Shown here: piece by piece, positions 27,701 to 40,200 of the stretch
Layout: each line of letters starts with the position of its first letter
Position numbering within the stretch: the stretch's first letter is position 1
From: Bilabrum cf. latius
Taxonomy: Eukaryota; Bigyra: Bicosoecida; Bigyra; Bicosoecida
NCBI GenBank assembly: GCA_965178125.1
Contig: OZ237742.1
Span: 930,001-994,000 of the forward strand
Direction of reading: 5' to 3'
DNA: 64,000 nucleotides
The notes under the pieces: generated by a model
The model's input: the letters and a program-made list of their open reading frames with translations, nothing else
Told to the model about the DNA's origin: nothing
Databases searched by the model: none
Translations under genes and position numbers: made by a program

Positions 27701-28461
27701 CTTCCCTCGAGCAGGGCGAGATAGAGACCATGGTGCACCGCCGCGTGCTGCAGGACGACAGGCGCGGCGTGGGCGAGCCGCTCAACGAGACCTCCGGCGT
27801 GCAGTACCACCCCAGCTTCAAGCGCCTGGGCCACGGCCTGGTGATCCGCTACGTGCAGCGCATCACCGTGGGCAAGGGCGCCGAGGGGGTGCGGTCCATC
27901 CGGTCGGGGATGGACGACATGTTCGCGAAGCCCGTCGTGTCTGTGGCTGCGCCCGGCTCCATCCAGGGCAAGGGCGGCTCCGTACTCAAGGAGAACCTGT
28001 CTCTCCCCGAGAACGTCTTCATCGCCAACTGCGACTACTTCAACGACTCGTCGCCTCTGCTGGGAGACCAGTACCACGAGCAGACTGGCTGGCCCCTGCG
28101 AGCGTCGAGCGGCAACGGGGACGGCGTGTGGCTCGTGCGGCTGGCGCACCAGTACGGCAAGGGCGAGCACCCGACCCTGTCCCAAAACGTGACGATCGAC
28201 CTCGTGGCTGACCTGCTCGGCGACGGAGCGGGCCGCGGGGTGGTGCAGGTCGAGGAGACCACCATGTTCGCGCACCGCCGCATGCAGGACGTCAACCGGC
28301 TGCAGTGGCCCACCGAGGACGGATCCGTGAACCCACCGCGTACCGTGGCGGACCCAATCTCGTACAAGGCTCCGGCTGGCGGCAAGGCCAGCCCTGGGGA
28401 CGTTAAGATCACCCTCTGGCCAATGAAGATCCGGACATTCCTCGTCCGGGTGCAGGCGTGA
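24717..28461 (+). CDS. GH38 alpha-mannosidase, lysosomal/secreted type
   Basis: Four exons (24717-24871, 24976-24995, 25175-25903, 26075-28461) encode 1096 residues with an N-terminal signal peptide. Exon 2 is only 20 bases, yet it supplies most of the metal-binding motif HTHDDVGW (52-59), followed by LKTVDQY. Other GH38 landmarks are AQWDPFGHTAGYS with the nucleophile Asp, AGSDFQYTDA across the third intron, and VVQHHDSVTGTAKQHV. The enzyme removes alpha-linked mannose from N-glycans in lysosome-like compartments or outside the cell. One TAG at 26605 (residue 479) lies between LENKL-T and CFRANESVC, a region conserved in LAMAN proteins. It ends at TGA 28459. It is in tandem with the glycosidase-like gene and convergent with the DD3-3-like gene. 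Confidence 0.95.
24976..24995 (+). other. 20-base microexon of the alpha-mannosidase
   Basis: The microexon is flanked by cccGCAG and GTGAGC. Joined to its neighbours it restores HTHDDVGWLK, the invariant GH38 metal-binding motif, with phases 2 and 1. Skipping it would delete the active site and shift the frame. Confidence 0.93.
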
Positions 28462-28773
28462 TAAGACGAGATCGAGGATCGACAAGGCTTTGCAGTTGGT
28501 CTTGCAGCCATCGTCAGTTCCATGCTTTTATCTGCTAAGCTTGCGTGAGTGAGGCAGGCAGATTGCATTGATCGATGACCATCGCTTTTTTCGTGTATTC
28601 ACTGATCGCATGACGGCTTGTGCTTCCAGGATCCAACTGTAGTTTCGCGTGATTCGCAAGCTCGACAAATAAAAATGACACCAAATCATCGTATGAGCCG
28701 AATGTGGAAAAACGAAACCAAGCGCTGCCACAAGAGGGCGCAAAGCTCGGCATCGGGGCTCTTTGCTTTCAAA
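28462..28773. other. Convergent 3' spacer, mannosidase and DD3-3-like genes
   Basis: These 312 bases lie between two TGA stops facing each other. It presumably holds both 3' UTRs. No RNA gene or ORF of merit is seen. Confidence 0.5.
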
Positions 28774-31700
28774 TCACTGTTTGCCAAGCTTCGCCTGCAG
28801 CGCCTTCACCTTGCTCGACGTCTTTTTGCTCCCCTTCTTGCCCTTCTTGGTCGACTTCTTTCCCGAGGACGCTGCCGGAAGCTGCACACGCACGCCAGCC
28901 GGGCTGGCGCCCGCTTCCACCCGCGGTGCGGCTGCTCGTGCCGACGAGGCCGGCAACGAAGCAGAGGAGGCCTGCAGCGGGGCACTCGCGGGAGCTAGAC
29001 GGGGCTTCGGTGGCTCCTTCGGCGGCGGCCCCAGCGGCAATCCCTCGCTGCTCCCTCCCGAGGACGAGTCCGAATCGTGCAGCAGCTCCTCGTTCCCGAT
29101 CGCGTCCGTGTAGGCAGCATGCCCGCCGGCGCTGGCCGCTCCACCACCCCCGAGTGCACCTGACCCCTCCATTCCCTGGCCCTTTCCAATCTTGGAGGAG
29201 CTCCCTGCAGCCGCTGCCCCGCTCACGCAGAAGTACTCGTAGCAGCACCTGGGCCTGCGCCCGGCAGCCTGGTCCATGAAGTAAGCCACAGCGAACTGCC
29301 CCACAGCCATGAGCAAAGCCCCCAGCGCCACCATGCCCACGGCCAGGCCGGCCACGGTGCCCTCGGCCACGCCCTCAATGTTGTACCGGATCAGCTGGCA
29401 CGCCTCGAGGTTGCCGTCTCCGTACTGGTCGTTGTCCTGCTCGATGGGGGCGAAGGTCTCCCCGTTCAGAACGGCGGGGTCCGTGCCGTTGGGCAGCTGG
29501 CCGAAGATGGACTGGAAGAAATCCTCCGGGTTGATCGCGTCCCTCTCGCGGTTGACCTCGGGGTCCAATGTGTATTCCTGCGCGTTGGGCACGTCTCTCG
29601 ACCGGATGGTGGGTGCCAGGGGCCCGTTGACGAGATCCCTGCAGTCCTGGATGCGGCCGCGCTGAGCGGTGCAGATGAGAGCGGCTTCGTTCCTGTTCGA
29701 GAGGTTGTTGTTCCTCGAGGACACGTAGGGGTAGCTGCCCGTCTTGTTCATCTTGATGAGGCCGCCGAAGAAGTAAGGGGTCGCGTGCGCGTTGATCTTG
29801 AAGCAGTTAGAGGGGTTGTTGTCCCGCTGGTTGCCTGCTGGAAGCGCCCTCAGCTCCTCAAGAGTCAGGCAGCGCGCCCCCCTCGCCCTCAGCGCGTCCT
29901 CCTGCTCCAAGTAGAGCATCCTCTGCATCAGGTTGTGGTTCACGGAGCCGTCCTCGTTGACGAACATGGTGAAGCGCCGCAGGATCTCCTCGTTGGCGGT
30001 GAGGTTCATTGGCACGTTGTCCTCCAGGATGCCGATCTCCACCACGTTGTGGCGCTCCGTGCGGCCGTTTTGGTTCGGGTTCACGTTGGTGTAGGGCCCG
30101 CCCGACACGGCGTTGTTGCAGCCCCTCGCAGGCCCGTAGTCCGTCGAGATCATCTGGTAGTGGATGAAGTCGCCCTGGGTGGTGTGCAGCCTAGCGGGGT
30201 GGAAGAAGATCTCAACGGAGGGATACACCTGCACGATGTTGCCGAGCTTGCCCTTGTTGCTGAGAGCGTAGACGTAGGCCCCGTCCTGCAGCGCGGAATA
30301 CGCCTGCTCGTCCGTCTAGATGGCGTCCTCAGAGTCCTCAGGGTGCTCCAGGCGGGATGTGGCCGCGGGCAGGGGCTCCCTGATCTCGAATACGAAGGAG
30401 CGGTCCTAAAAGGTGCGGCCGTACTGGTTCGTGTTGAGCTTCAGGGCCAGCATGCGGTCGGACCCGGCGGACACGAAGGGGTCCTGGATGATGGGCGAGC
30501 GGTCGTCTCCGTTGTGAGAGCCGTTGAGCCCCGGGGTGCCGGCGGGAGGGCCGCCCGGCTTGCCAGCCATCGGGTGGTACGTCGGGTAGTCCGTGCTCGA
30601 GATGTTGTACCGGATGCGCAGCACGCAGTTCTTGCTGGGCGTGGCGGGCACCGTCCACAGGTACCTCGAAGCCTCGTTGCCGTGTGGCACAGCCTCACGG
30701 TCGTAGGTGGGATCCACCTTCACGGCCCATGAAGCCCGTCCGGTGTCGGAGCGGACCCTCTGGTAGTTGGTGTCCACTGCGTTTCCGAGGTGGTTGATCC
30801 GGCTGGACTTGGCAAGCTGGCAATCCACCGGTGGGATGCCCTCACCGTTCCAGGGCAGCCTCGAGTCGGGGTCCTCTGGATCCACGCCGAACCTGGCGTT
30901 GTCCACCCACCGGTGCCCCGCGGCCTGGCACGCGGCCTTGCGGTTGTACCACTTGCCCTGCTGCTTGAGCTGCGCGGCGGAGGGGAGGCCCTCGATGGGA
31001 TCGACCGGTGGGTCGTTCTCCAGGCAGTGGCCGACCGGGGAGGACGCGTTGTTCTGGGAGTTCGCCATGTACCAGTTGCACCAGTTCCTGAACTCCTCCG
31101 AGTTCTCGTCGGTGGCGTGGTTGTGGAGCACCGCGATGTCCACCCACGGATTAGGGTGCCAGTAGGGGTAGTAGTCCCGCTCCGTTGGAACCTCGAACCC
31201 GTGCCGGTTGCCGTTTGGGTTCTGCCTCGTGGCGATAAGGGAGTTGCGGCGGAGGTTCTGGTCCGCGTTGAAGAGACCGCGGTTGCGGGAGGTCTCCTTG
31301 GCGATCTGGTAGTAGTCGTAGCTCTCCTGCATCCCGAAGCGGCGGCTGGCGACGGTGTCGGCGCGGGCAGAGTCCTCGTTGTCAGGAATCGTGTCGGTGG
31401 CGGCGTCGTTGGCGCTGGACGGCGTGCCGTCGCGCGGGGCTCCGATGTGGAAAGCGTCCGGTCTTCCCAGGTTGCTCGCCTTTGGGCCGCCGCGGAATTT
31501 CTGGGTGGGATCCAGGGTCTCTTCGCACGCATACTGAATCACGAGGTCGCAGGACCGCTTTAGGCCTCCGCACTCGTGCTGCGCCGTCCACTCGATGGCA
31601 AGCTTGGTGCCTACGTAGTAGAATGGCTTCTCGGTTTCAACTTCAGGTCCACCACGCCTTCGCTGGCACGTGTACCCGCCAGCGTTGTTGTTTTGCGAAT

Positions 31701-32068
31701 CGAACAGCCTATCTGCGGTGCGGAAGGTTGCACGGAAGCGCAGAGTGTTAACATGTGTCGAGTCCAACGAACAGCTTCCCATAGATATGAACTATTTGCA
31801 TTTGATACATTCTGTGGGCATACAGCCCTGCGACTGCAGGATTCTCTGATTTCATCTCCTGGTGCACCGGTCAACTCTTGCTTTGCGCCGAATGACGGCA
31901 ATGAGTCGCTTCAGAGCCGACACACTCACTTGCGTTGTTCCTGTTCGCATTATCTTCGCAATTCCTATCGTTGCTACCCCGTGGAGCGTGCATGTACACG
32001 TCAGCCTGGCATACATGGCTGCCAAGGAAGGCAGCGGCTGCAAGTAGAATTCCTACCCGCGATCGCAT
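28774..32068 (-). CDS. DD3-3-like secreted/membrane protein
   Basis: Two exons (32068-31930, 31712-28774) encode 1025 residues. It has a signal peptide MRSRVGILLAAAAFLG, then HAPRGSNDRN and NANRNNA joined across the intron to NRLFDSQNNNAGGY. Further landmarks are EWTAQHECGG, DAATDTIPDNEDS, ATRQNPNGNRHGFE, ERDYYPYWHPNPW and GPARGCNNAVSGGPY. This set is characteristic of the Dictyostelium DD3-3 family, also found in oomycetes and some animals; the molecular function is unknown. A transmembrane helix follows at about 830-857, then a Cys pair and a Ser/Ala/Lys-rich cytosolic tail, so this member is probably a type I membrane protein. In-frame TAGs at 30406 and 30316 lie in the ectodomain between conserved blocks. 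Ends at TGA 28774. Confidence 0.87.
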
Positions 32069-33038
32069 GCTATATCTGCGACATAACCAAACAATCTTGC
32101 AACTAAATATACATAACACTATTTTAAATAGTTTGAGCATCAATAATCCTCGCAAATTTGGCTCACCAGGTCGTATCCTATGCAAAAGGGCTCCAATCCA
32201 GCCGTCGAAGGTCTGCTGTGTTGTATGACGAGTGTGGATAATACGATTCATGAAGATAAAAAGTCTTGTTCCTGGAATTCGAGAGCCGGTGCATCCGCCA
32301 GCAGCGAAGTTCGGCCAGATGACCCAGATTGCCGAGTATGTCATTGTTGCCACCACGCGGTCTAACTTGCATTTCATATAGCTGCTATAGGGGACCGCAC
32401 AAGTTATGTTATTTAGCATTCTCGGGATCGTTTCAGGGATTCTGTGCAGTGCTCAGACGCCATCAACGACCCATCATTGGCGATTTGACAGCCTTCTGAG
32501 CCGCAGCAGCGCATTTCTAGCATAGATCGCGCATTATATGATAGTATCATGCATAAAAGAGTCTGATGCGCCGAAATGTTACACTTGCAGTGGCGGTTTG
32601 GCTGTGTTGTTCTACACGAGGCACGAGAACAGGAGGGCTGCGTGGGGCGGCCAGCCCTGGCAGGTGGTGCGCAGTAGTTCACTTTACCTGGGCTGTTGGA
32701 AATAGCCTGCTTACCCAAAAGACATAGCGGGTTCCCCCGATTTCCGATGGGGGAGGGTTCGTGCCATCAGTTGAGTGCTCGTCGCTGAGTCTCAAGGGTC
32801 TAGCAGCAGCTGGCCGACCTTGCAACGACCCCTGGCGCATGCAATCCAAGACAAGCAGATCGATATAGTACGAAGACCAACGACGTTTATTCTCTCTGCC
32901 CACTGCTGCTACAAGAACGCGACCGAAAATCAACGCTATTATTGTCTTCATCATTCGTTATTATTGTAAAGGTTGCAACCGCCGCCTGCGCGTTAATGAT
33001 ACATCGCGCGTTTCAGCGCCTTAAAGTCGGATTGGGGC
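32069..33038. other. Divergent spacer, no gene seen
   Basis: These 970 bases separate the DD3-3-like gene (-) and the ankyrin/DHHC-like gene (+) and must include both promoters. Only short, uncharacteristic open frames occur. I searched by eye for tRNA cloverleaf elements, including a CTA anticodon, and found none. Confidence 0.5.
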
Positions 33039-36000
33039 ATGTCTGCACTCTTTTCTCAATCTATTGATTTGATTGAAGGTGGCTCGAAGGCTTCTGAGCC
33101 ATCAAATGCAGACGATGCTTTGTGGGAGCACTGCCAAAATGGCAAGTGGAGCGAAGTCAAGACTGCAATTGACTCAGAGCCGGCTTCTTTGTAGAAGCGA
33201 GATGGCACTGGAAATTACATTATTCATTGGATGTGCTTGCATGGGAACTTTGCAGCCGTAAAGGAGCTGCTGGAAAGGGGGCAGTCTGCCATTTCCCCGA
33301 ATTCTGAGGGACAGCCACCCATGCATTTTGCGGTCATGTCGGTAAGTTTGCAGCTCTAGATGCTACCGTACTTCTTTAAAGCATAATAGATACAGTAACG
33401 TTCGATCTGGCACGGATCAGATGTTCGCAGGACAGCGATGAAATAGTTGATGTGCTGGCTAGGCATGGTGCGAGCACCAGCGCGCAGGACCACTTTGGCG
33501 GGTGCCCCGTGACTGTTGCAGGAAGAACCGGGGCAAAGCTGTGCATTCTTCGCCTTTTGTAGCTGGGCGCAGATCCCTGGCAGTCTGACTACCAGGGCGT
33601 GCAGCTACCGCACTGGGCCGCCATCGCCGGCCAGGTGGAGGCACTCCGAGTCTGGCACTCGCTGGGACTGAGCCTGGAGCATCCTGACGGGCAGGGGTAC
33701 ACTCCCCTGCATCGTGCTGTTCTCATGCAGCAGCCAGGGGCCGTTGATTTCATCCTTCGCGTCACGGAGGGCAGGGCCTCGGCTCTCTACACTGCAGGCG
33801 GGCTGCTGCACCCCCTCAGGGTGAACGCCTCCGGGGGCGACCCGAGCACGGCAGAGCCCGTGGCCCCAGCACAAGCGGGCGGTGCATCTGGCACAGGTGC
33901 AGTGATCGAGACAGCGGACGAGTCCTCGGTCAACACGAGCGACCTTCTCTCCGACCAGGACCTCCAGATGGAGCTGCAGCAGAGCCTGGACAGGCGGCAG
34001 GAGAAGCACCTACGAGACCAGGCAATCGCGGCACGCAAGGATTTCACGTTCACTACCACCACGCAGGGCGAGGGGGCCGCAGTGATGGCCCGGCGCATCT
34101 ACACGACTGATTTCGACAAGGCTTACGAGCATGCCAGCGTGGAGCTGGCCCAGCACAAGCAGGTGCTGCGGACCCAGCGGGCGATTGCAATGGCAGGGGT
34201 GCTGCAAGGGGACGATACCGGCAACGATGGGGACTCCAGCAATGGTGACAGCGATGCCCCGCTGATGACGGAGGAGCAGGAGGCCAGATTCAGGGATCGG
34301 ATCATCAAGCAGGAGACGAAGCGATCCTTTGCCATAGGCAAGGCGCTCAACACTCACTTCCAGCTGGTGTCGTCCTCGGGCCTGTGCGGGCAGCTGCAGC
34401 GCGCTGCTTGGTGGGCACTGGGAAACGGCAGGCTGAACCTGTGGCTAATGACTGCCTGGTTCTACCTGACATGGTTCCTGTGCACGTGGTGCTTCACGGC
34501 TAGGCTGGAACCGGTCCTGAGGGAGGCTGCGGGAGCCAGGGTCGGGGCGGGCGGGGGTGGCAGTGGGGCTGTGGAGCAAAGCGCGGTGCTTGGCGGGGCG
34601 GAGGATGGGCCCCCAGCAGGTGCGGGCAGCCTGGAGGCCTTTATTTTACTGCATGCGCTGCCCTGGCTTGCGGGTGCCTCGTTTGTGCTGTACACGATCG
34701 TGTTTTCCATGCCGGCAGGCGAGGTGGAATGGCACGAAGATATCGTCGAGGCCACACCAGAGCGGATCGAAGCGGCAAAGAAGAGCGGGCTGGTGGCGAA
34801 CCCAGAGCTGGTGGGCAGGGATGGCGTCATCTGGCAAGAGCTGCTGCCCAGCCACGAGCCCTTCCCCAACGGCGTGCTCTGCCCAGCAGAGGCACGGGCA
34901 CAACCGAATGGTATCGCACGCATCGGCACCCGAAGCCTGCGGCTCGGGATTCAGGCGGCCTTCTGGCGCCTGGGCTAGACGTTTGTCCGGCTTCCCAGCG
35001 CCATCCTCGGGGTGCTGCAGTGCAAGCCGCACGCTCCTGCCACCCCACCCGGCGCTGCTGCCGAGCGGGCCTTGGAGCGAGTGGCAGAGCGGGCGACCGA
35101 GGAACTGCGGCGCATGAAGGAGCAGGATGGGCACGGATATCGCCCGGAGCAGCAGGGTCCGCAAGGGCCAGTCGTGGATCGAGGCAGTGCCGGTGCCAGC
35201 GAGAGCAAGTCTGGCGAGCCTGGATCATCCGACGAGTCCAAGTCGACCAACACCAAGCCCGGGGCCCTCATCACCCCGAGCATCACCGGGTCGGCCAGAG
35301 CCGTTGGTGCGGGGCTGAGCCTCACCCTCTTTGAGGCTTCCGACGACAGGGAGAATGCGGAGCGGGGCTGTGTCGCGAGCTCGGCTGTGCTCGGGCTGGA
35401 TCCTGCGTTCAAGAAGGCGGTGCTGTGCCCCACGTCGCTAAAGCTCAAGCCAATGCGCAGCAAGTTCGACAGCATCTCCGGAAAGGTGTACAGGCGGTTC
35501 GACCACTGGTGCCCCTGGGTGGGCAACGCTGGTGAGAAGGTGCCTGGCGATTATCAGCGCGACCGCACTTGCGAGCGCCCCCCTTGTCCTGATCTCGTTT
35601 TGCTGCACAGGTCCGCGATCCCGTCATCCCGCTTGACTCCCATCTCTTGCTCTCCTTATCCCGTGTCGCAGTCGGCGAGAACAACTATGTCTTCTTCCTC
35701 ATGTTCTGCGTGGTGCAGCCGTTCGTCGCGCTTGCATTTGCGCTCGGGGCCAGGTACGTGTACGTCAAGAACTGGAACGAGTGCACCGGCATCGTCAGCT
35801 GCGTTGGAGCATTGACGTGGCAGGACCTGTGGCTCAACTACTGCACGTTGTCTCTGCTGTTCTCCATGCTGTTTGGCGCTGTCATGGTGTATGCCGTGAT
35901 CTCTCAGTCCGCGTACAACATCACGACGAACGAGGGCTCCGGGCTCAACAAGTACGCGCATTTCTGGAAGCTGGAGCTCGAGGGTGATGACGCAAGCGCG

Positions 36001-36987
36001 GGGTCGGCAGCTTCGGGAGGCAGCACGACGGCGAGAGGGGCGGCGGGGCACAGCCACGGCGACGGCGAGCCGTGCTGCGACCACGACCACAACGGCAGAG
36101 GGGCGGCTGCATCGGGCGCCGGGGCGGACGATCCCGCCGACGACATGGAGAGCGGGCTGCTCCGGTCCTCGGGGGCTGGGTAGACCACCCGACTCACCTT
36201 TGTCCGCAGGTTCGACAATCCGTTCTCACTCGGTAGCCCGCTGCTCAACGTGCTGGGCTCGCTGGGGCTGTACCCGCAGCGCCGCGTGACCTTTGCCGAC
36301 GTGCACTCGCTGCGCACGCGATAGCACCACACGCTGGCCCGCCGCATCGCCACCATGCTGGCCCGATCGGCGCTGGCCAGCCTGCAGGTGACCAGCGCGG
36401 GGGCCGGCCACGGGGCGATGGAGAAGGCCGCTGGCCTCGCGCGGCAGATGGAGCCCCCTCCCGCACTGGTCGACACCATGATGGGCCCGGCCTCGCGCAA
36501 AGTGGAGGAAGCGGCGCAAAAGATCCTGGAGCTACCGGCCACGGGGCTGCCAGTGTTTGCACGCAGGGGCGGGCGGCGCAGGGGGGGGCTGCGGGTGTTC
36601 CTTGACCTGGCCGAGGGGTTCGGAGACGCTGCGAACGAGGGGCAGGGGGGCTCAAGTGCAAGGGATGGGGCGGCGTCGGCAGTAGCGAGCGCTGCATCCC
36701 GGCCCGACGATTCTGGCGCCGCCGCTGCGGCTGCCATGCTGGGAACCGGCGCGCGGAGCCGAGCGAGCAGCAGCGGTGGAGGCAAGGGTGGTGGCGCAAC
36801 CGGCGGGGCCGCACGAGCGGCAGTAGCAGAAACGCCCACAAAATAGCCGGTAGGAGGCGACGCGCAGCCAGCCGGGGAAGAGGTAGCCTTCGATGCTGCA
36901 GGCGGTGCGCTAGGCGGCATGGAGATGGCTGGGCAAGCCAGGTCGCGCGGGGCCAGGAACACGGCCTCGAACGGGTCCCGCGGCTGA
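33039..36987 (+). CDS. Ankyrin-repeat DHHC-like membrane protein with degenerate zinc site
   Basis: Three exons (33039-33341, 33431-35531, 35672-36987) encode 1239 residues. Ankyrin repeats occupy the first 240 residues (IIHWMCLHGNFAAVKELLERG, HGASTSAQDHFG, LGADPWQSDYQG, GYTPLHRAVL in succession). Two hydrophobic helices lie before and two after a DHHC-like core, the topology of HIP14/Akr1 palmitoyltransferases. The core keeps KPMRSK, FDH.CPWVGN and NPFSLG, but the motif is D-H-W-C (792-795) and nearly all zinc-ligand Cys/His are replaced (F-D-S-I-S after RSK; NAVG for NCVG). The presumptive acyl-acceptor Cys795 remains. It may be a pseudo-acyltransferase or a divergent active one. TAGs at 33192, 33560 (in LL-TAG-LGADP), 34976, 36181, 36322 and 36844; end TGA 36985. 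Confidence 0.85.
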
Positions 36988-37012
36988 GCCCTCCCGGATG
37001 GGCGCAAGTGTC

Positions 37013-37092
37013 GATCTTGAGTTGGGATAAATGTAGATCTGTCCACAGAATCTGATCTTGAGTTGGTCCACATATGTACGCAGAATCTGATC
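37013..37092. repeat. Short direct repeats between convergent genes
   Basis: GATCTTGAGTTGG occurs at 37013-37025 and 37054-37066, and CAGAATCTGATC at 37046-37057 and 37081-37092. They lie in the 220-base spacer between the stops of the ankyrin/DHHC-like and AP2 genes. Function is unknown. Confidence 0.6.
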
Positions 37093-37207
37093 GGGATGGG
37101 GGGCATCCAGGATGGCACAGGTCGTGGAACACCCTAGACTGGCGAACCGCAGCACAGGCGTCCTCTCAACTGATCAAATCATTCATTCAATACGATGTTG
37201 GATTACT

Positions 37208-40200
37208 TCAAGTTTCGCTGAGTGGCAGGTCGTTGGAAGCGGCAGCTGCTGGCGAAAGGGGGCTCGCGGGCTGCCCCGAGCCAGCGCGCCCGCGCGGAGG
37301 CGTCCCGGCAGCCAGGGCAGCCAGTGTGTAGGACGCCTCGGTGGCCGGACTACCGCTTCGATCGCCCGGCCCGCGGTCAGGGCTGGAAGGGGGATCGATC
37401 CTGCCCCCCGCGCGCGCGTGCCTGGGCCTACCCGGGGAATTGGATGCGCTCGGCTGCATGCGGGAGCTGCTAGACCGAAGCCCGATCGCGGCGTCGATGC
37501 CATCAACGCTGCCCGCCCCACTTTGACTAGCCGCGGCTCCCATGGAGCTGCCACCAGAGCTCCCAGACCTGTCCCTACCCACGCCAATACCCATGCCCAT
37601 GCCGCTGCGTTGCGCGTTGCGTTGCCCCGCCGCCGCGTTCGAAGACGAGGACGACGAGGACAGGCTCTGCCCCAGCCCATGCCGGCTCCCTGTACCCCCG
37701 GGCAGGGTAGGAGGTCTCGCACCGACGCCGGCCGGCTGTCCTGTGCCCGCGACTGCCGCCAGACCGCCTGACGACCGCCTGCCAGCAGCACCCGCCTGGG
37801 CCACTCCACCTGCACCAACGAAGGAGCCGAACCCGGCCGCCACCTGACCCGTCGCAGAGCCAGGTCCCGCTGCCGGAGTGAGGATACTGAGGGCCTGAGC
37901 GCTGGATGGACTGGGCTGCACGTTCTCCCCAGATGCATCCAGCACCGTGGCAGCCGCCGGCAGCACGGTGGTGCCCGCTGGTGACCTCTCCTGGCCGTCA
38001 CCGGCCTCCATGTCTTCGCTGGGCTGCAGCCTAGTTCCTTGGCCCGATTCCAGCGCACTGGGTCTCCTCGACGTGTACCCCGGTGCATTGGCCTGAGGCA
38101 CGGACGCGGACACTCGGCTGGGGGTGGGGTCAAGCGAGGCTGCAGCACCGCTCGATGCCCTTGGTCGGCCTAGTGGCCGTCCGTCCCCAGCACCGCCATC
38201 GAGCCGCATGCTCCGCACCGATTCCGTTGTTGCTGCTTCTGGCCGAAACGGCGGCGTCACCAGGTGCCCATCCACCGATGGGTCGAACCCGGGACCACCG
38301 GCCGCAGCGTCGGCCCGTAGCCCCGAGCCATGCACAGACCCGAACATGACGCTGTCGCTGGGCAGACCCCCGCGCGGAGCACTGAAGGTCCCGCCCGCAG
38401 CGCCGCCCGCTCCCACCCCAAGCGGCAACTACCCCTACCCGGTTCCACTGACTGGCCCGTGCTCGGGCGACACTCCCATGCCCAGTACGACCGCCACCTC
38501 TTTTCCGACTGAGCGCCCGATGGCCTCTGCGTCTTCTGGCAGCCTTCTCCCCGCAGTGGAGGCCGCGGCTGAGCTCCTGCCACTCCCTGTCCCTCCATCC
38601 ACGCTCATGCTCAGGTCCAGGCTGGTCTGGCTCGCAGTCCCGTCGTCAGGCAGGCTGCTGCCCCTGGCCCTGGAAGGGTGAGCCATCGAGCTCGGGGCCA
38701 TGCCGCTGTTCCTGCCGGTACCGCTGCCTCCCTTGTTCTCTGGGAGGCCCGAGTGCCTGCCCTGGGCACGCCTGCGGATGGATCCGGACCCGGCACCCCC
38801 ACCCGGGGGTCCTAGGTGCGAACCGCCCGAAGCGTCGGATCCAGCGGTGGATCGGGCACCGTCGTGCGACCCGTCGCTGGCCCCTGAGCTGCTGCGCTGC
38901 CGCAGGGAGGCTGCCTCTGCTCCTTGAAGCGCGTGCCCGTTCCTTTGCTGCTGCTGCTCTGCGAACGCGGCTGCTGCGGCGTCCGCAGCTTGTTTGAGTG
39001 AAGCCCCGGACTGCTGCAGGGAGGCAGGCAGCCGCTCCCTGAGCAGCCTGCCGATGCATGCGTTGGCAGTGGTGCTGGATTGACTCCCAGAATGAACAGG
39101 CTATGATGAAGACGAAGAGGAGGACGAAGAGGAGGACCGGACGACGATCTCAAACTCTCGCAGAATGCCGTTGGAAGTTGGAGCCGCCATCGATGCTCCC
39201 GCATACTGCGCCCCGTTCCGTGCCCTGCCCCTAATGCTGCTACTCCCGGCCCTGGCTCTAGAAGAAGGACCAGGCAATGCACCTGGAGTGGGTGCCACGG
39301 GCGGCTCGCTGCCCACAGACTCGCCCGAGGACGTGCGAGCAGCTACCGCCCCGCTTATAAGCACTGCCTGCTGCCCCGTCTCGGCATCCGTCACCACCTC
39401 TAGCTGCATGCTGCCGCTGCGGCCTCGTCGCCTGCCCCAGCGCTGCGAAAGACCCTGTGCTACGGTTGCCTCGCTCGCGGCGCGGTGATCGTGCTGCATC
39501 TGGCTCGTGCTCGAGCTGCCGTCGCTGCTAGTGCTCGCCTCGTAGCTGCCGTGCTGGTCCGTGGAATATGCCCTCGTCGCGACAGAATCAGGAATGCTCG
39601 GAGGCAAGCTGGGCGAACAGCCTACTGCAGCTGCTTCAACGATTGCTTTCGCGGCCGGCAACCCTCTTTGAATTTCCTCCGCAAGCTCGGAATGCATTCT
39701 GCCCTTCCGTCTGGTGCTAGCAATCACCCTAGCCCTGCCCTCCCGCTTGATGCCCAGGCGTTCTCTACCATGGAGTTCAGGCTTTACTTGCTCCATAACT
39801 CGTAGCCCGTTCTAATCGAAGTTGCATCTAGCCTTGTCGCCACGAATCTTTCTGGCGGCCTGCGACGGGTGAAGGATTGTGCACACAAAGAGCAACCCAT
39901 GGGCGCAAAGCGCAGACAGTGAAACATCTGGGAATGAGCAAGCAATTATTTCTAAGATAAGCGATGACAGTATTCCTCAACCGACTGGTTCCAGTGCTAT
40001 TGACACGTAAATGAAGTGCAAGTCTGAAATCAGCGTCAGGCAGCTGCCAGCCACAGAAAGCATCGATCGCGTGCCTGCCGCTCCCAAGCGATTGAAGTAC
40101 ATGCACTACCGGTCGTTCAAGCGGAAAATCTGGTGCCTACGCCAAGTTCTATCCAAGATGGCGGCAGGGAGACTCGACCAGTTGTCCTGGCGGAACCAAG

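Noticed and set aside
27322-28485. A long minus-strand frame opposite the mannosidase
   Set aside because: It is a His/Val/Ala-rich shadow of a GC-rich coding exon; the plus strand has the GH38 domain.
32641-32780. A tRNA-like or hairpin element, sought as a suppressor tRNA with CTA anticodon
   Set aside because: There are GC-rich inverted stretches, but no cloverleaf with proper D and T arms. No tRNA gene is recognisable anywhere in the window.
36180-36209. A 30-base intron removing the TAG at 36181
   Set aside because: It would start GTAGA, not GTRAG, and is far shorter than any other intron; reading through keeps NPFSLG in frame.
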